Assembly: GCA_951230915.1 (NCBI GenBank)
Contig: OX579637.1
Coordinates: 18,228,001 to 18,292,000, forward strand
Length of the DNA stretch: 64,000 nt
Direction: 5' to 3'
DNA from: Antitrichia curtipendula
Lineage: Eukaryota; Streptophyta; Bryopsida; Hypnales; Leucodontaceae
In this document: piece after piece, positions 11,880-24,060 of the stretch
How positions within the stretch are numbered: the stretch's first letter is position 1
Layout of the letters: the number at the start of each line of letters is the position of its first letter
Program-made: the position numbers and the translations under genes
Notes under the pieces: generated by a model
Seen by the model: only the letters and a program-made list of their open reading frames with translations
What the model was told of the DNA's origin: nothing
The model's database searches: none

Positions 11880-12075
11880 GGTCAGGCGAATGGCGGACGG
11901 CTAGCTGGGCCGTCGGAACAGCGGACGGGAATTTGGTCCGTCCGAACAGCGGACGGGCAGATGGCGGACGGGAATCTAAGCCGTTGGATCAACGGACGGG
12001 AATCTAGGCCGTCGGTTCAGCAGACGGCGGACGCTGGGCGGCAGACGGCGGACGATGGACGGGCCGATCTAAAAC
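11880..12075. repeat. GTCCG palindrome block upstream of the hAT gene
   Basis: Direct repeats of roughly 28-32 bp, each holding (G/C)CCGTC(C/G)G, five bases such as AACAG or TTCAG, then CGGACGG followed by GAATCTA. Examples are at about 11,935-11,956 and 11,983-12,000. It sits ~250 bp upstream of the hAT start, matching the placement of the other blocks in module 1. Confidence 0.75.
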
Positions 12076-12500
12076 CTGTCGGGTGGACAGCCGTTTTTTA
12101 CAATTTCGGTAAGATGTTGGAAGTGTGCAGACAGGCGGACAAGTGGATTAGGCGAACAGAAATGTATGTGCAAATGAATATGGATGATTTGTAGGCACGG
12201 GGTTATAGAAGATAACATAACAAGAACATGAAACGATCTTATACAAATGTACAATAGGTATGATCTTCTGCAATAGGTACGCAAAAGAAACATATTTGAC
12301 AAATAAATAAGGCAAAATTTATCATGATGAAATAACAAATCCAAACATATTTGTATTGCATAAATATTTATACATTAATTAAAAGCAACTCATGACATAC
12401 CATGAGTGTTGTGCATTATTAATATTGAATCCTCATGAGATTCAAATAAGTACAAAACAAATTTCATTGGTTACCCCCCAAATTTCATTGGTTACAAATA
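12076..12500. other. Spacer, no feature seen
   Basis: AT-rich, between the hAT 5' flank and the 3' end of the RING gene; no conserved frame. Confidence 0.4.
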
Positions 12501-15500
12501 CTATTTTGCATCATCGCTACCGTTTGCAAAAATATGAGAGGCACCCTCTTGTTCCTTAAGTCTTCGACTTGTTCTACGAGTTTCAGGACCACCTGACCCG
12601 GAGGCTGTGCCCCCTCCTGATCGGACTTCCATGTCCACGGTGATGAATTGTCGTTTGGTTTCTAGAGAGTAGGTTTTCGTCTTCAATCTTCCGTTTACTT
12701 TTCCTTGTGGGAGACAAATCTACTTCCTCTGCCTTTAACGCTCTCAAAGCCGAATAAATCTTTTCTATCATAGCATTTACCGCTTTGTCATCATCTCGAG
12801 GAGTCAACAAGATCGCTTGCCCTGTGCCATGTAGAAAAGTCCTCTACGTCGTTATAATGTCGGTGATCCTCTTATCAAATGCACTTGCCACCTCCACGAG
12901 TGCATGTTCTGTGCTTGATAGCCCATCTACACTAAAAGCAGCACGAACTTGCACAGCTTCTTCCAATTTTGATAAGAATAGGGCCCTCCCTATTAAGCTG
13001 TGATTGTATGCTCCGTACTACTCATTGACCTCTTGGGATGGTTGCACTTCTATATAGACGCCATCTTCTCCTTTTCGCACTTCTTTTTCAGGAAACCGGA
13101 AGAACTTTTGATGTGAGATGCTCCAGTGTCCCCCCATGCTACGACAAAAAAAATCTCGAGCCTCCAAGTCTTCAATACCTCTGGCCCGCAACTCCACTTC
13201 TCTATTGCGCGTCATCCAATCAAAGTCATCCAATTTGTCATTGTAGTTCTTACAAACATCATGCATGAGTTTTTGCGCATTCCAAATTAGAGGTTGCCCC
13301 CAATGAATGTAATTTTGGAATAGAAATGGCTTTTGGTCAAGTGGAAGGGTCCATCGATTGTGTTTGTGGCTAGGGGGCATGCTCTCCTCGTGTCCAACCA
13401 TTTTGTAAAACCTAGGGCTCAAAGGAGAACGACACTCGGGACAAACCGAACGAACAAGGGATGATTTCATTATACACGTGATATGGTAAGTGTGGCGACA
13501 TTGGCCCACGATTAAGGCGCCCTCGGGACCAAAATGATTTAGACACATGCTGCATTTACCCTCCAATAGTTCCGTATTTAAACTTTCACCATGCACTACT
13601 ATCTTGTCTGCCTCTTTGATGTGCGCTGAATGCGTATTGTAAGGGGCCCAACCTTCTTCTACTTCCAAGGTCCAATTGATGGACTTTGACGCAATCTTCT
13701 GCGCGTCATTCAATCGCTCAAACATTGCCGACATGTCCCCCCAATATGTGACGTCAATTGAACCCCTATGATGTACCTCAAACATCCTTCTAATAGATAG
13801 GAGGTCAGAGAAAATGGCAGTGCATTGCTCCTTTGACTTCATGGCTAATTTGAGAAGTCCCTTCATTGCTTGGGTTACTACAGACGGTTTGTCTTGTAGT
13901 TTTTGAACCCACGTCAACCAACAAGTGTCGGAACTGCTCTTTGGCAAGCATTTATCTAGCTCCACTACTTGCATCATTTTCTGATATTGTGCCTCCAAAT
14001 AGACGTTTTGTTGAGTTACCGACTCTAGTTCATGCTTCACCTCTTCAAACTCGTGGCCTTCCGTTTGCATGGACGCGTCTTGGAATGTGGGAGGAGGATT
14101 ATCCATGGCGGTTTCGGATATTACTTCCTTTTGGTTGTTTTCCTCAACCGCTTCTATACATACGGCTCCGCCGGTCTTTGGAAGAACACATCCTCCATCC
14201 TTGAAATTCTTTTGCTTGAGCACTACAATTTCGTACTCCAATTTCTCGATAAATTCCCTTTGAGAAACTAGAGTGTCATATCAGCGATCCTGTGCGTTTG
14301 CAAATCTTTCATAATTAGCGCACACTCCTTTGAATGCACCAATCAATTGCTTGTGCTCTTCTTTCAATTTCTCGTGCTCTACCTTCAAAGCCTTGTATTT
14401 CTCATTCTCTTCAGTCAAGATGTGCAGCTTGCGATTATTTTCGACCCGCTCTTCCAATAATGGTTTCATAGACGTGACGAAATCCCAAAACAACAAGGCA
14501 CCAGACACCAACTGAGGCCCGGATTTGGTGAATTCTTGAGCAACTTCTATAGGTTTGGGGGCAATGCTAGCTACAAATTTAGCTGTAACCGACAATCTTT
14601 TCGAGGTGACCACAAAATTGGGCCATTGATCACTGTTTTCGGCGAAGGGATTACTCGGTCCGACCTCGTTTGCGATTTCAGTCAAGCCCGCCTTGTTTGC
14701 GGGGTTACTAGGACTGGCCTCATTTGTCTCGATTACTTGGTTTGGTTGAAGAGAGATGTCTTGTTGATGTGCCCTAAACAAATAAGAAGCTTCCAACAAG
14801 CTTTCCAATTCACTTGCCATTGACAAATGACAAAGATCCTCCAATTGTGCCGTATTTTGAGTTGACAAATGCAGATAGCTCTTATCCAATGGGTTGTCAT
14901 CAATGGACACATTTTGCGCCATGCCATCGATTTGCTTTCCATTTTTTGGCAACATCTGCCCTTCAACTCTTGTTCTCGATACGGGGCCAAACATGGGGCT
15001 TGATACGGGGCCCAATACGGGGTTCAATACGGGGCTCGGTGTGGTTGGCAAGTCTTGATTGCAAGGTACTTGTGTCATAAAATTTGTAGCATCGCTCGCT
15101 ATGATATTATCAATTGATGCAATGGCCCTTGCCATTTGTTTGGGACGAACCTCTTCCCGACGTTTTTGTGATGCAGACAAGGCCATCGATTCTTCAAAAA
15201 TGGGCTGCATGCTTGGAGCACCACTTTGTTCACCCACGGATGTAAAATTGCATGTGCATATCCAATCCGCCCAACGAGTTAAAAACACCTCTCCATCAAC
15301 ACCTTCCACTGTGGCATTTGACATTGTAGTTGGAATCTTCGTAGAATCCAAATGTACTCGAATATTTTCCCCCTCCATGATCTCTTTTTTAACTTGCATT
15401 AAACCATCTTTTTGTTGCTTCTGTGATTTTGGTGCCTCACTTGGACTTGCCTTTGAATCATACAAATCGGAAATATCTTTTTGCCCTTCTCTAAGTAAAA

Positions 15501-15963
15501 GTGGAGCTGCAGTTGTCGTTGGATATGTACTCCAGTCCACCTTCCGAGCCAATATGAGCTCAGCATACACCATAGAGGCCACGCTGTAGTTTATGAGACC
15601 CTTACTCATTGATTTGTCCCCAAAGAGGGCCCGCCAAACCTCAAGTGATCAATGGACAAAATGTCCATCCTTGCAATTTGATGGCTTGCAACAGAAACCT
15701 CGTTTGTGAATAATGTGGACCTCACGAGGCCACAACTTGTCGATGTGATACATTTTCACATATTTTTTGCAGATTTTGGAGGTCCAATAAGTTTCTTCCT
15801 CCTTCTCGCATTCGCTCTCCGCCTTGATATTTGGATCATCTAAAATGTCACAGTGAAGCTCGTGGGCAGTCCCCTTTGATTTTGTCTTCCTGGGATTGCC
15901 ACCTCTTGAAGTCATTGCTACAGTACCCTTGCTTGTACCTTCCGTTGTCATGACTGACGACAA
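12501..15963 (-). pseudogene. Large coiled-coil / RING-H2 protein of module 1, in-frame stops only until its 3' end
   Basis: On the minus strand a single frame runs from the ATG at 15,963 to about 12,690. It is broken by stops at about 15,649 (TGA), 14,281 (TGA), 13,018 (TAG) and ~12,840 (TAG). Sequence on both sides of each stop reads on smoothly, for example NAQDR(stop)YDTLVSQREFIEKL. One frameshift near 12,685 leads to a basic, Gly/Ser-rich tail ending at 12,501. The N-terminus is basic with a Cys-rich part (GFCCKPSNCKDGHF). The middle is Ser/Pro-rich and followed by a charged coiled coil (about 14,290-14,420). A RING-H2 finger lies near 13,400-13,560: CSMC, then C-R-H-TY-H-IT-C, then CPEC (C3H2C3 spacing). 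RING-H2 proteins are usually E3 ubiquitin ligases. A role in degrading a host silencing or repair factor is conceivable but only inferred. A palindrome block lies upstream at 16.1-16.47 kb. Confidence 0.7.
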
Positions 15964-16084
15964 GTGATATCAAAATAATTGACCTCACTCTCCACTCGTA
16001 TAGGAGCAACTAGCACAATGAAGCAATAGTTGTAACTTTCGACACGAGTTCCACCTCTAAATGGAGAGAAGAAGTGAGGAAGAA

Positions 16085-16475
16085 TGAAAGGGCCGTCCGC
16101 CTTTATACCCGTCCGCAACCAAACCTAAAGTAGGTCCGGCGGCGGACGCCCTCCCAAACCTCCCAAAGCGGACTCGGTCGTCCGATTGATCGGACAAACC
16201 TACCGTCCGCTTGATCGGACGGTCTGATCGTCCACTTGATCGGACGGTCGGATCGTCCGAGTCGAACCGCCCGTCGGCCGTCCGCCCCGTTGCGCTACTG
16301 GACGGTCCGTGCGACTGGCCGACTGCGTCCGCCCGTCCGCATTGTCCGCCACTCCGCCCGTCTGCCCGTTCGAAAAATCGTCCGTCCAAATTGTCCGCCC
16401 CTCTGATGGTCGCTGTCCGTCGGACGGTGGCCACTACATTCGCTGCGTCCGCAACAGCGTCCAGACGTCCGGTTT
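16085..16475. repeat. GTCCG palindrome block upstream of the RING gene
   Basis: GC-rich. Contains CCGTCCG-CTTGAT-CGGACGG near 16,203-16,222 and a 25 bp tandem pair of TTGATCGGACGGTC / GATCGTCC half-sites to about 16,262, then many isolated CGTCCG/CGGACG half-sites to 16,475. It begins ~120 bp upstream of the RING start codon. The open frames over it are compositional. Confidence 0.75.
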
Positions 16476-16889
16476 TTGGACATGATTTGCCCCCGGACAT
16501 TCCAATTTGTCAACCTTGTCGAGGTATTGAAGAAGGCACCGTAGAATTGGAAAATGCCTGATTGTTCTTTTAGAAAATAAACGTATTTTGTTTCATGTTT
16601 GAAAGTGTAGTACATTTGTAGAAGGCGAGGAATTTTCAACTATTATCCTCAAAAAAGATTGTATGTACTCAACATCTACCAAAGATTGTATTGTAAATAA
16701 AGCTACAAATATTCATGACATTTTTGTATGGAATTATTGTTTTCATTTCTTTTGGCACCATGTAGAAGATCATGGATTCATTTCCAAATCATGTATAAAA
16801 TGTGTTGCATGTATGGCATCTTAAGTAAATTATTTGAGCACAAATTATGGATTAGCATATGAATTAGCATCTCTGAGTAACCGCCTGTC

Positions 16890-17275
16890 CTTGATTCAAC
16901 ATCCGAACAGACATGCATCCAAGCCCATCCACAAGTCTACGCCCAACATGGAGTCCACACCCTGCCATCTTCCGCCTGTGCCTCCAAATCGCTTATGTCC
17001 ATGCCCAACACTAAATCTGCGCCTAGATAGACGTCAGCGCCCCAATTCCACTTCCGTCCATGTCTGACACTGCGTCTGCGTCTGGACAGACATGCGTCCA
17101 CGCTCGACACTATGTCTGTGCTTAAGCAAACATGCGTTTGAGCCCTGACACTGACTTGGCAGCTGGTGTCATCAAAGTAAGTCCACGTTGTCCTTTTTTA
17201 TCTTCCTATAAAGTCAACTACATGTTGACTACATCGTATGGGCGGCACCTCAATTGAATGGGTGGTCCGTCCGTC
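16890..17275. repeat. Decayed GTCC-rich repeat tract
   Basis: Repeated CATGCGTCC, GTCTGGACAGACATG, TGTCCATGCCC and ACACT(G/A)(C/T)GTCTG(C/T) words. It looks like the module 1 palindrome block after C-to-T and G-to-A change (GTCCG to GTCTG or ATCCG). It ends near TGGTCCGTCCGTCC at 17,260. Confidence 0.45.
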
Positions 17276-18763
17276 CAGTGTGATAACTATGATGCATGCC
17301 CCTATTATTACCTAAATCACAAGTATTCATGCAAATTTCTGTTTTCAATTAAAATCTAATGATTTACTCTGATGAAATTCATATTCCTTGAAGCACTAGA
17401 ATGCAATTGTCTTAAAATCATTGAATATTATATAATATACATGTTTGGTCTTAAAAAACCAACGAGCTCATGTGGACATGGGTGATTATCCATTTCTCCA
17501 ATAAATCACCATCTAATAAAATTGCTTATACAATTGTAGTATAACAGTATTGATCCTTTGAATTTGGCATGCACTTTTAGGCCTAAGTCCAAATGTAGGG
17601 AAACTTTTCAAATTAGGTTTTCATGTTTTATATTTACATAATTATTAGAATAAGATAAATTGATGATATCACTTTTGATATAGAAGTACATTACAAATGT
17701 GCATAAATGAGGTCCATAATTGTCATACATGAGGGGTCATCATATTTGAAGGTCAATCACATTCTTCACTATCTAAGCATCCATATCTTGGGTATATGAT
17801 ATATTATTGAAGGTTTATAATTTAAAATATAGATATAGATATAAGATTGTAGAAAAATCATTTCAATTATATTTTTGTTGTATGAATGCAATATTTAATC
17901 TTGAGCTACCTTTAACTACATTACATTACATTAAAATTCTTAAAGCATTTTAGTAGCATTTTTTATAGAATAATAAAATAATACAATAGCTTGTACTATG
18001 TATACCTTGGTATTTTAAAGTATCAATGCATTTTACAACAAAACTTAAGAAACACTTCAAGTTACAAATGAATGTTCTACATTTGTACATTGGCACATAA
18101 TAATTGATGAAAAAACCTAGGAACATGTTGAAAACATAAATGAATAAGTCTTTGAGGTCTACGTATGTGGTACATTATAATAATTACATCTAAAAGGATA
18201 TTGAGGTCAAATATATTCCGCACATTGCGCTAATGTTTTTCATAACTAATGCATGGTTCAAAGTTTAGGGTTTGAGATATAGGAATTAGAATAAAGAAGT
18301 TAGGGTAGAGCATCTATAGTTCAAGTTTAAATGTGTAGAAGACTAACTTGAATTACCCTTTTTTTATACATTAATGCTACATTGAATGCTTGTATTATTG
18401 AATAGTAGTCTTTGAAAGCAGATCTTTGCTTTTTACAATCGAGTGTTTCCATAGAGGCGGACGAGTTGGCAATTGACTGGACAGATGGGCTGGTGGTCAG
18501 CAATCTGTCGTCCACCAGCTCATCTATTAAAGAAATAGTCAAGCCTCTAGAAGGACGCTCTACAACCTTTAGAGGACCTACATCCTTACAATTTATTAGA
18601 CACTTGTTTGTTTTCTTCTATTGTTGCTTATGTTGCATGAGAAAGTCGGATGGTTATCAATGCCTACAATGGCTTAAAAAACAAGAAATATAAGCCCCAT
18701 TCATTATTCGACCTCTTGAAAGCTGATGCAGCTTGCACTCTTACCAAGTTGTCAAAATCAAGA
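17276..18763. other. AT-rich spacer
   Basis: No gene or clear repeat seen. A small GC-richer island at 18,450-18,530 (GAGGCGGACGAG, ACTGGACAGATGG) may be another decayed GTCC fragment. Confidence 0.35.
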
Positions 18764-18848
18764 TGTTACTAAAGTCTTTCACGTTACCATCTAAAAAATC
18801 CTTCAAGAATTTTTTTGATGGTAATGTGAAAGACTTATTTTAGTGACA
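18764..18848. repeat. Imperfect hairpin, ~28 bp stem
   Basis: Left arm 18,764-18,791 (TGTTACTAAAGTCTTTCACG...ACCATC) pairs with 18,817-18,848; one mismatch in the first block and a 4-base bulge. Loop of ~25 bases. Confidence 0.65.
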
Positions 18849-18961
18849 TTTGGTCACAAAAAAGTTTGAAGATGATGTTTTTATAATGAAATCAATTGTC
18901 CATTAGGAATCCTCAAAGAATATGGGATAAATTTGAAGATAAGAGCTTCACTGCTTACAGT

Positions 18962-19360
18962 CAGGTAAAACACAAAAATTGTGCTCAAAATAGATTTTTA
19001 GACCTCATTTTAGCATAGTAGAATATCTTTTATCAAAAACTTTGAACTATAAACAATTTTGGAATCAAACTAAGTTTTATTTCCAAAAATACTTTTGGAT
19101 TTTGACAACCCACCTAAGAATTATGGACAAATTTCAGAGAAGGTGTTTAAAAATTTCAGAATAATGTCCCTTCCAACCCGTCACTAAAATTTGTTCATAA
19201 TTTTTAATTGGAGTGTCAAAACCTCAAATGGATTTCATAGATGAAGTGATCTTGATTCCCAAACTTTTTTTAGGTCAAAGTTCTTTCAAAAAAGATATTT
19301 TACTATGCTAAATGAGGTTTGAAAATCTACTTTGAGCACAATTCCTGCGTTTTTACTTAG
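18962..19360. repeat. ~400 bp foldback element with long imperfect arms
   Basis: The left arm starts near 18,962 (AGGTAAAACACAAAAATTG) and the right arm ends at 19,360 (CGTTTTTACTTAG). Shared inverted blocks are ATTGTGCTCAAA(A/G)TAGATTTT, ACCTCATTT(T)AGCATAGTA(G/A)AATATCTTTT and TTTTGACA. Arms reach inward to about 19,142 and 19,180. A foldback/MITE structure; non-coding. Confidence 0.7.
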
Positions 19361-19546
19361 GGTTGTCTTGTCGGACATGTTTGGAGGTATTGGCAGGGTT
19401 GCTATTTTGTAAGCCTGCGAACGTGAACGTGTGAGCCTGTGAGCATATATTATTTTGGCTTAGAAAATGACGAGGTACCTATGACCGTGGACTTTTGAAA
19501 ATTGACTTCACCCCTCAATGTAGGATAAGCAACTAAAAAATGATCA

Positions 19547-19786
19547 ATGCCATATTTAACTACTTCTGGACTTTTGAAAGTCCTGAATTCATACTAGTCA
19601 TCAAGAGATCTCTCGATTGAGCATCAGGGGATCTATCTAAATCAATGGGAGATCTAAATTTTCATCAAGGGATCAATCCAAACCATTGGAAGATCTATAC
19701 ATGCATCGGGGGATCCCCCGATCTTTGTATAGACTGTGCTTAGTCCAGAATTCATTGAATAGTCCAGAAGTAGTTAAATATGCCAT
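19547..19786. repeat. 240 bp foldback element
   Basis: Begins ATGCCATATTTAACTACTTC and ends with its reverse complement GAAGTAGTTAAATATGGCAT as read on the opposite strand. The inverted block continues with TGGACT...GAATTCA. The interior has GGGATC/GATCCC words, including a perfect GGGGGATCCCCC near 19,708. Typical of a small palindromic MITE. Confidence 0.75.
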
Positions 19787-20145
19787 ATCATATAATATTT
19801 TTTATTGAAAAGGTAATTAAATTCATCTATAGTATATTTTGTTGCAAATTTATTTTTTATGATTTAATCTTATTATAAAGAAAAAAATACTTAATCTATG
19901 AATCACTTTTGTAGAGCCTTTAGACAACTTCGTCTTGTTTATTGATGATGTTAATTTCATCCATTAAAATAATTCCTTTCTATGAGAACATCCAACTTAC
20001 GTAACATTTTTTTCACTTATATGTAGTTATAAAATGGCTGCAAATAGAGCGATAAATAGCAAATCTTCAAATTAATGGTCATGTATTTCTCCTACGAATA
20101 CAAAAAATAGATGTTTTGAAAACCATATGTGCCTTTCTGCACTAA

Positions 20146-20271
20146 CTCTAAAAATGGAGGTTAGTGGAGTTAGTGACATGTGATATAATTTTGAATATCA
20201 TATGTATGTAATTGCTCTAAGTTTAAAAATAGAAATTAGTGCAGTTAGTGACATGTGATATGATTTTGAAG
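20146..20271 (+). repeat. Short tandem duplication, ~75 bp unit
   Basis: CTCTAAAAATGGAGGTTAGTG..GTTAGTGACATGTGATATAATTTTGAA is repeated ~75 bp later with a few changes. Confidence 0.55.
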
Positions 20272-20425
20272 AAATACTAAATGAACTTCACATTTTAGTG
20301 CCTTACAAAAAATTATAAATACTTTATCATATACAATCTATAAATTTCTAAACAAAGAAGCTCACAATATAAAAAAGTGAGGTGCAAAGAATACTATTGA
20401 TTGAAGTGGGTAGATGCATGGTTGA

Positions 20426-20641
20426 GTGGACCAAAATCCTTGTCACAATGACGTTTTCAGAGACCCCCTCTCATTGCAAGCCCTATTGCATATAATAAAA
20501 AATGTTTTTTTAGAATTATTATTCATACTCTTCATTCTACACATGGTTGCTTATAATGCATGTAGGAGGCGAAGTAGGAAGGAAAGATTGAAAAACAAGA
20601 AAATGAGGCAATATGGGGAGCTCACGAGAGAGAGACAATGA
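20426..20641 (+). CDS. Small ORF with one hydrophobic helix, unrecognised
   Basis: 72 codons: a hydrophobic stretch (VFLELLFILFILHMVAY) followed by a very basic tail (RRRSRKERLKNKK, ELTRERQ). No family recognised and no second copy in the window. The surrounding sequence (20.4-20.85 kb) is less AT-rich than its neighbours and could be an insertion. It may be a chance frame. Confidence 0.2.
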   Translation: MDQNPCHNDVFRDPLSLQALLHIIKNVFLELLFILFILHMVAYNACRRRSRKERLKNKKMRQYGELTRERQ

Positions 20642-22314
20642 AGAAAGTGGTGGGATGACTAAGCGGGAAATTTGAACGTTTATAAATTTCAGGAACCAGA
20701 GGAGAAGTATCTCCCTGCTTTGGAGGCATTGACATTCTTATTGCGCAACTGGTGGTAATGGGGTGGAATAGAATCTAACGTTCCACCAACCTTTGTTTTA
20801 TAAATAGGCGGTTTTTTACCAGCGGAAGTATTGGCAGCCATCTCTTGTTAGGGAATGAGGACTTTACAAAAGTACAACCACATGTCATTTGTCGCGGAAA
20901 GTGAGATTTTTTTAGAAAGGAATCTCAAATTCAAAAGATCCCTTATTTTGGAAATTGATTTGCATGAACTATTTTAAAAAGTTGTTGAACCTAGAAAATT
21001 GCTTTAGGAATTAGGATTTTAGGAGCACAAGCTATGCCATGCAAACCTCAAAATAGTCAAGCTTGGGCAACAAATAAAATCATAAAGACTTGAAATTTAA
21101 AATTTAAAATTTTATTTGTTATAGATTATATTTTTGATTATATATAGAAAGATTGATTCATTTCATTTGGATTAGTATTGAAAATTATCATATTGGATCT
21201 ATTTTTTAGCTTTTAATTCAATTCTCCAATATATTTTTTTATTTAATTCAAAATTTATAGTGCAAAAATTTAAAGTTGAGGATTCAAAGTCTTATTATCT
21301 CGTGAAGTAAGGTAAGAAAACTAAAGCTTGTTTTTATTAAAATATAAAATAATTAACAAAATACAATTCTAGATGAATGGACAAATAAATTATTAGAACA
21401 CATATAATAAAATTAAAAATTAACTTGTGCCTTGAAATAGATCTTCAACTCTCAAAGGTTTAAATATTTTTAATTATTTGTTTTTAATAAAATATTATAA
21501 TTGTGGGTGAAGGAATACTCAAATTATTTTAAGCAATAGTTGTAGTTGCATTTTGTGTGCCTTTACTTCATGGCCTCAATTGTGTGACATCATGAATCTA
21601 TTTATTCCTTATTTATGTTGTGGTTTTATTTAATGGCTTTAGTCGTTTGGCCTCAAAATTTCATAATCAAGCCATGTCTTTATTTCATAGCCTTAGTCAA
21701 ATGGCCTCGAAATTCCATTGCCAAATCTTGCAAATTTGTCTCTTCACAACTTGTACATCATACATTTGGCAATACTCTGATACATATCACCATATATCAA
21801 CTAAGACAATTCCAACCTATATCAAGTACATTGCAAGATATTTGAATTTAAAGTGAAAAAGATTTTTTTTTCCATCTTGATACAGTAAATTATAAGACTT
21901 TGAATACTCTTTAACTTATAATTTATGCAATATGGATTTTGAGTTAATTTTTTTACTGGAGATTTGAATTGAGAATTTAATTTCTAAAAGACCAAGCCCA
22001 TTTTTTGGGTCAAAATCACTCAAAATTGTCATTTCTATTGCATTCATCTAAAAAAAAAAATTTCATTCAAAAAAATCTAATTGTAAGATCTTATACTTCA
22101 CTTGTTTGAGATCGTGTGGTGAAAATTGCATAAAGTTTGACTAAACAAATTGAAAAATATCAGGATTCAAAGTTGGAAAAAAAAAGTTCTTTTGAACATT
22201 GATCTACAACTCTACATGACTTTGACTATTATTTGTAAAATTTCTTTTTGGAATCTAAACTTTGAATTAAAAACAGATTGTGGTGATTGATTTGATAGTC
22301 TTGGAATATTTTTT

Positions 22315-22575
22315 CAAAGAACACGCACTTGATTTTCATTCTTTAAAAATTTGTTAGACAAAAGTAAGTCTAAGATTGAAAAAAAACTAAATTATTAATA
22401 GCTCAAAGATGGGATTGAAACACAATAATTCCAATAGTAAGATTGTTTTAGCAAGCAATTTTAACCTTATTAAAAAAAAAATTTGAAAAAATTTCATTCA
22501 AAAAGAATCCTACAAGTAAATTTTTCAAGAAGATGCCTAGATTGCCCTTTAATCCATGAAGTTCCATTGGTTCTA
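22315..22575 (+). repeat. R2-family small repeat, copy b
   Basis: Matches 6365-6725 over GATTTTCATTCTTTAAAAAT, TTAGACAAAAGTAAGTCTAAGATTGAA and ATTAATAGCTCAAAGATGG. Confidence 0.45.
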
Positions 22576-23479
22576 CTAGGGCCGAAATGCGACTTTGGAT
22601 AGGCATATACAGTCTCAATATTCATCATAATTTACTAAATTTTTTAGTAAAGCTAGAAAAACACACAAATTTCTTGGCGATGTGATTTTTATTTCAATCA
22701 ATGCCCAGAAACAAAAGTTATTGCACAAAAAGTCAAAATTGGAGGTTGACAAATAGCCCCCCCAAAATTACAAAAAGTCAAAATAATTAAAAAAATTAAC
22801 TCCTAATATATTATATTTTTTTGAATTATTTTGTTCACAATGTAAAACTCCAAATACATTAATGTAAAACTCCTTAACACATTTTGTAAAACTCCTTAAC
22901 ACATTTTGTAAAACTCCTTAACACGTTATGTTCTTGATAAAAAACCTTTTGTCCAACGTTGAATTTTAACATCTTCCAATCCGTATGGACAAATTTGATG
23001 AAATTTTTACCACATGACCTTAGACAAGTAAAGTATAAGATATTATGTTTAGATTCTAAAAAAATGTCTTTTTGCTATTTTAAGTGAATGCAATAAATAT
23101 GGCAATTTTGAGTGTTTATGACAGAAAAATGGCCTTGGCACTTTAGGGATTAAACAAAATTGTCCTTTACCTTTTCAGCACCAATCCTATTTGAATAAAT
23201 CAAAGCTTAATATGAAGAAAAAACATAATATTTTAGAAAAAATATAAATATTATGACTTTTTGCAATTTATTTCGGGTTGCCCATTAAATTCAGTTCTAG
23301 GCTTTTTGTGGTATGACTTTTACTCCCGCTCACCAATTGAAATAAAAATTATATTTCCACAAAGCTAATAAATTTTTCTATTTGATCAAAAAGTTTTGAA
23401 AAGTTTCACTAAAAATTGAGGTCATAGGAACCTACCCAAAATCTACTTTGTACCCTGGAGGGACAATGGTCCTTTAGAG

Positions 23480-24060
23480 GTTAAGAAAAATAAATTGAAA
23501 ACATGATATTTATTCTTCAAAAAATAATCAATGGGATCATGTACCAGATTCTAGGAAAAACTAAATCAATAGTAGTTTTAAGATGGACTTGAAGTATACT
23601 AATCTCAATGGTAATAATTTTTTAACAAAGAAAGTAATCCTTGTGCAAAATTTTCTTTCTGAAATTGGTATAATTGAGTCCCAAAATGGATCTAGCACAT
23701 TATTTTTCCAAATAAATGCTATAAATGCCTTTAAAATAAGATGCGCCATAGCTTTCACAACACTAATCCAAATGAAATGAATCAATCTTTATATTACATA
23801 ATTATATAGATAAAAATATAATCTATAAGAAATAAATTTTAGAAAAATTATTTCAAGTTATTGTGATTTTTTTATTGCTTGTGGTTGATTACTTTGAGCT
23901 TTGTGCAGCATAATTATTGCTAATGGAGAACCAATTTTATTAAAAACTATACTTACAAAATAAAGTTTCAAAAAACTTATTCCCAAAATTGAGATAATAG
24001 GAATAACACGGAACCTTCAATCTTTCCCCATAGAGACACTTGGGACTTGAGGGGTTATGG
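23480..24060 (+). repeat. R2-family small repeat, copy c
   Basis: Contains AGTTTTAAGATGGACTTGAA, AATTGAGATAATAGGAATAA and ends in GGGACTTGAGGGGTTATGGG. The same end block occurs at 23,440-23,485 (GGTCCTTTAGAGGTTAAG), so two copies may abut. Confidence 0.4.

Noticed and set aside
13866..15589. Long plus-strand frames opposite the RING gene (for example 15,059-15,589)
   Set aside because: Shadows of the minus-strand coding sequence; the minus frame has the RING finger and coiled coil.
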